DNA of 39,619 nucleotides, taken from contig DTYH01000128.1 in NCBI GenBank assembly GCA_012961955.1, positions 1-39,619 on the forward strand, read 5' to 3'. This document shows positions 37,810 to 39,619 of this stretch, in pieces (the stretch's first letter is position 1; each line of letters begins with the position of its first letter). The notes beneath the pieces are model-generated. The model saw only the letters and a list, made by a program, of their open reading frames with translations, was not told where the DNA came from and ran no database searches. The position numbers were made by a program, and so were the translations under genes. Source of the DNA: Desulfobacterales bacterium (GTDB taxonomy: Bacteria > Desulfobacterota > Desulfobacteria > Desulfobacterales > DTYH01).

Positions 37810-38004
37810 ACTACGAAACCATCAACTATAGGCGTAACAAAAAAAGCCATGTAATCTGATCTTCGTCTATGGCTTCTCAATTTGCCGAGACGTGCCGTGA
37901 TTTTACAGGGAGAACAGAAAGAATTGGGTTACGGATTGAGGGGGAAGCGAATAAGTTCGTGGCCGAGGGAGAAGGAGCACTAAGTTTCGGTAGAGAGGTA
38001 GAAT

Positions 38005-39324
38005 ATGGAAGCTACCAAGATTCAAAGGCTTAATGATGAGCTAAAGAACTATTTCAGCAAATACAACATGAACATCTGTTTCGCATGCGGCACTTGTGCT
38101 GGTGGGTGTCCGGCTACAGGTACTCCCGAACCGGAAGGGCTGGATGTCAGAAAAGTCATCAGAATGCTGGTTCTAGGGATGGTAGAAGATGTAACTGATT
38201 CCGATTTTCCCTGGGTTTGTACTGGCTGCGGTCGGTGTGTCTACGCTTGCCCGATGGGGGTGGACATTGTTTCCATCATGAAAAAGGTGAAGGGACTGAG
38301 ACCGCGTGACAAGGTTCCTGGGATACTCCATAAAGGCGTGGAGGCGGTTCTATCCACTGGCAACAATTTGAGCATACCTAAGGAAGATTATTTGTTCTTA
38401 ATGGCAGACCCTGGTAGGGAACTGTCTGAGGAGGAGTGCCCGGGCTTTTATGTACCGGTTGATAAGGAAGGGGCCGATATCGTGTTCTGGCCCAATTCCA
38501 AGGAGGTCTTTTCCGATAATGACGACATGAAGTGGTGGTGGAAGATCTTCTATGCGGCCACGGAGAACTGGACCATTCCATCTGAAAATTGGGAGGCGGT
38601 TGATTGGGGGCTGTTCACAGGAAATGACGAGGTGACGAAGATCCTGGCAAAACGGAAGATAGACTTCATGCAGAAATACGATATTAGAAGGATGATCATG
38701 CCCGACTGCGGCGGTGGCTCATTTGGGTGTCGTCTCGGAATGGAGGCATGCAAGGTAGAAGATCCATCGGCAGAGGTAGAATTCACCTATCTCTACGAAT
38801 ACCTTGTAGAGCTGATCAAGTCGGGCCGCATCAAGCTGGACAAGTCCGTGAACGCCGGCAAGATTTTTACCTGGCACGACTCATGTAAGCATGGCCGGGA
38901 GCTGGAGCGTGTCTTTGGGAGAGGATTTTTTGATGAGCCCCGCTGGATTATACAGCAGTGCGCAGACAATTTTGTGGAGATGTATCCCAATCGGGCCAAT
39001 AGCTACTGCTGCGGCGCTCGTGGCGGAAACTGGCCCATGCCTTTTGAAAAAGAATCAGCGTATCCTGGCCGAAGGAAGTTTGAATCTATAAAGAATAGTG
39101 GAGCCAATGTTGTTGTGGTGGGCTGCTCCAACTGCCGCGATCAGCTCATGAGACGACTTCCTAAATATTATCAAGAACTTAGGTGCGAAGTAAAGTATAT
39201 CTGGCAGCTGGTGGCTGAGTCTCTTATGATTGAACGCTGGAGTGATGAAGAGATCACCAGAGAAGAGGCAGCAGCTAAGGCTCAATGGGAGGCTCTAGGG
39301 ATCGATATTAATGAGGCGTGGTAG
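38005..39324 (+). CDS. Fe-S oxidoreductase, HdrC/HdrB (heterodisulfide reductase)-like with CCG domain
   Basis: CFACGTCAGGCPATGTPEP, CTGCGRCVYACPMGVDIV (two 4Fe-4S motifs); C-term TWHDSCKHGRE..NSYCCGARGGNWP..VVVVGCSNCRDQLMRRLPKYY. Confidence 0.85.
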   Translation: MEATKIQRLNDELKNYFSKYNMNICFACGTCAGGCPATGTPEPEGLDVRKVIRMLVLGMVEDVTDSDFPWVCTGCGRCVYACPMGVDIVSIMKKVKGLRPRDKVPGILHKGVEAVLSTGNNLSIPKEDYLFLMADPGRELSEEECPGFYVPVDKEGADIVFWPNSKEVFSDNDDMKWWWKIFYAATENWTIPSENWEAVDWGLFTGNDEVTKILAKRKIDFMQKYDIRRMIMPDCGGGSFGCRLGMEACKVEDPSAEVEFTYLYEYLVELIKSGRIKLDKSVNAGKIFTWHDSCKHGRELERVFGRGFFDEPRWIIQQCADNFVEMYPNRANSYCCGARGGNWPMPFEKESAYPGRRKFESIKNSGANVVVVGCSNCRDQLMRRLPKYYQELRCEVKYIWQLVAESLMIERWSDEEITREEAAAKAQWEALGIDINEAW

Positions 39325-39335
39325 GCGGATAGCCA

Positions 39336-39619
39336 ATGGAAAGGCATGTTACAATAGGGATAGCCGGGCATGTTGACCATGGTAAGACTGCCCTAGTTCG
39401 GTGTCTGACCGGTGTTGATACTGATCGGCACAAGGAGGAAAAACGGCGTGGTCTATCCATAGAATCGGGGATTGCCCCACTGGAGCTGACTTCCAGGGTG
39501 GAGATCGCTCTGGTAGATGTTCCAGGACATACCGATTTTCTCAAGAACACCATTCGAGGCCTGAGTAGCCTAGACATGGCTATTCTGGTAGTGGCTGCAG
39601 ACGATGGTGTCATGCCGCA
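39336..39619 (+). CDS. SelB-like selenocysteine-specific elongation factor-type GTPase, N-terminal part (runs off window)
   Basis: [96 protein letters not shown]1 and G3 motifs and SelB-like TGVDTDR..EEKRRG. Confidence 0.82.
   Translation, partial: MERHVTIGIAGHVDHGKTALVRCLTGVDTDRHKEEKRRGLSIESGIAPLELTSRVEIALVDVPGHTDFLKNTIRGLSSLDMAILVVAADDGVMP

Noticed and set aside
37622-37880. Short minus-strand ORFs (37622-37810, 37665-37880) over the tRNA
   Set aside because: They are translations of the tRNA gene and its flanks, with no protein-like features.
39336-39619. EF-Tu or initiation factor IF-2
   Set aside because: TGVDTDR..EEKRRG with the immediate AGHVDHGKT start fits SelB better; EF-Tu has a longer N-terminus and the ITKVLAE/ARGITI pattern.
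1-39619. CRISPR array or rRNA operon
   Set aside because: No regularly spaced identical repeats and no rRNA-like conserved stretches were seen.

Overview
The window looks like a desulfobacterial/deltaproteobacterial chromosome segment (inferred from gene content, not tested). It alternates intact metabolic operons with repeat-rich, pseudogene-rich stretches. Intact parts: an outer-membrane protein fragment; an alpha/beta hydrolase; a minus-strand fumarase (alpha, beta), fumarate reductase/succinate dehydrogenase (C, A, B) and amidohydrolase cluster; a small lipoprotein; an O/P-type porin; queE-queC; dodecin; a minus-strand DUF3842-like, CooT-like and IspH-UbiA fusion cluster; a nitroreductase; a cupin; a visibly GC-richer fdhA-nfnA-nfnB operon; a LysR regulator; an Fe-S/CCG-domain oxidoreductase; and a SelB-like GTPase running off the 3' end. 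Decayed parts: a TetR gene, an NCS2 permease, several RAYT/Y1-type and IS110-type transposase remnants, a sigma-54 activator, desulfoferrodoxin, cydA, cydB and a helicase. Strongest signals: (1) a selenocysteine-tRNA-shaped tRNA with a GCA (Cys) anticodon, U73, an 8-bp acceptor stem, a long variable arm and a 4-bp T-stem with one bulge (37718-37809). It lies between a LysR gene resembling the selenium-metabolism family and a divergent SelB-like factor, with an Hdr-like Fe-S protein in between. This is a candidate specialised Cys/Sec recoding locus. (2) A peroxiredoxin whose peroxidatic Cys codon is an in-frame UGA followed by a SECIS-like hairpin (32579-33298). (3) The FDH-NfnAB operon, bracketed by direct copies of transposase remnants. 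(4) A decayed oxygen-response island between inverted IS110-type end fragments. All family names come from reading translations and recall; no database search was run.
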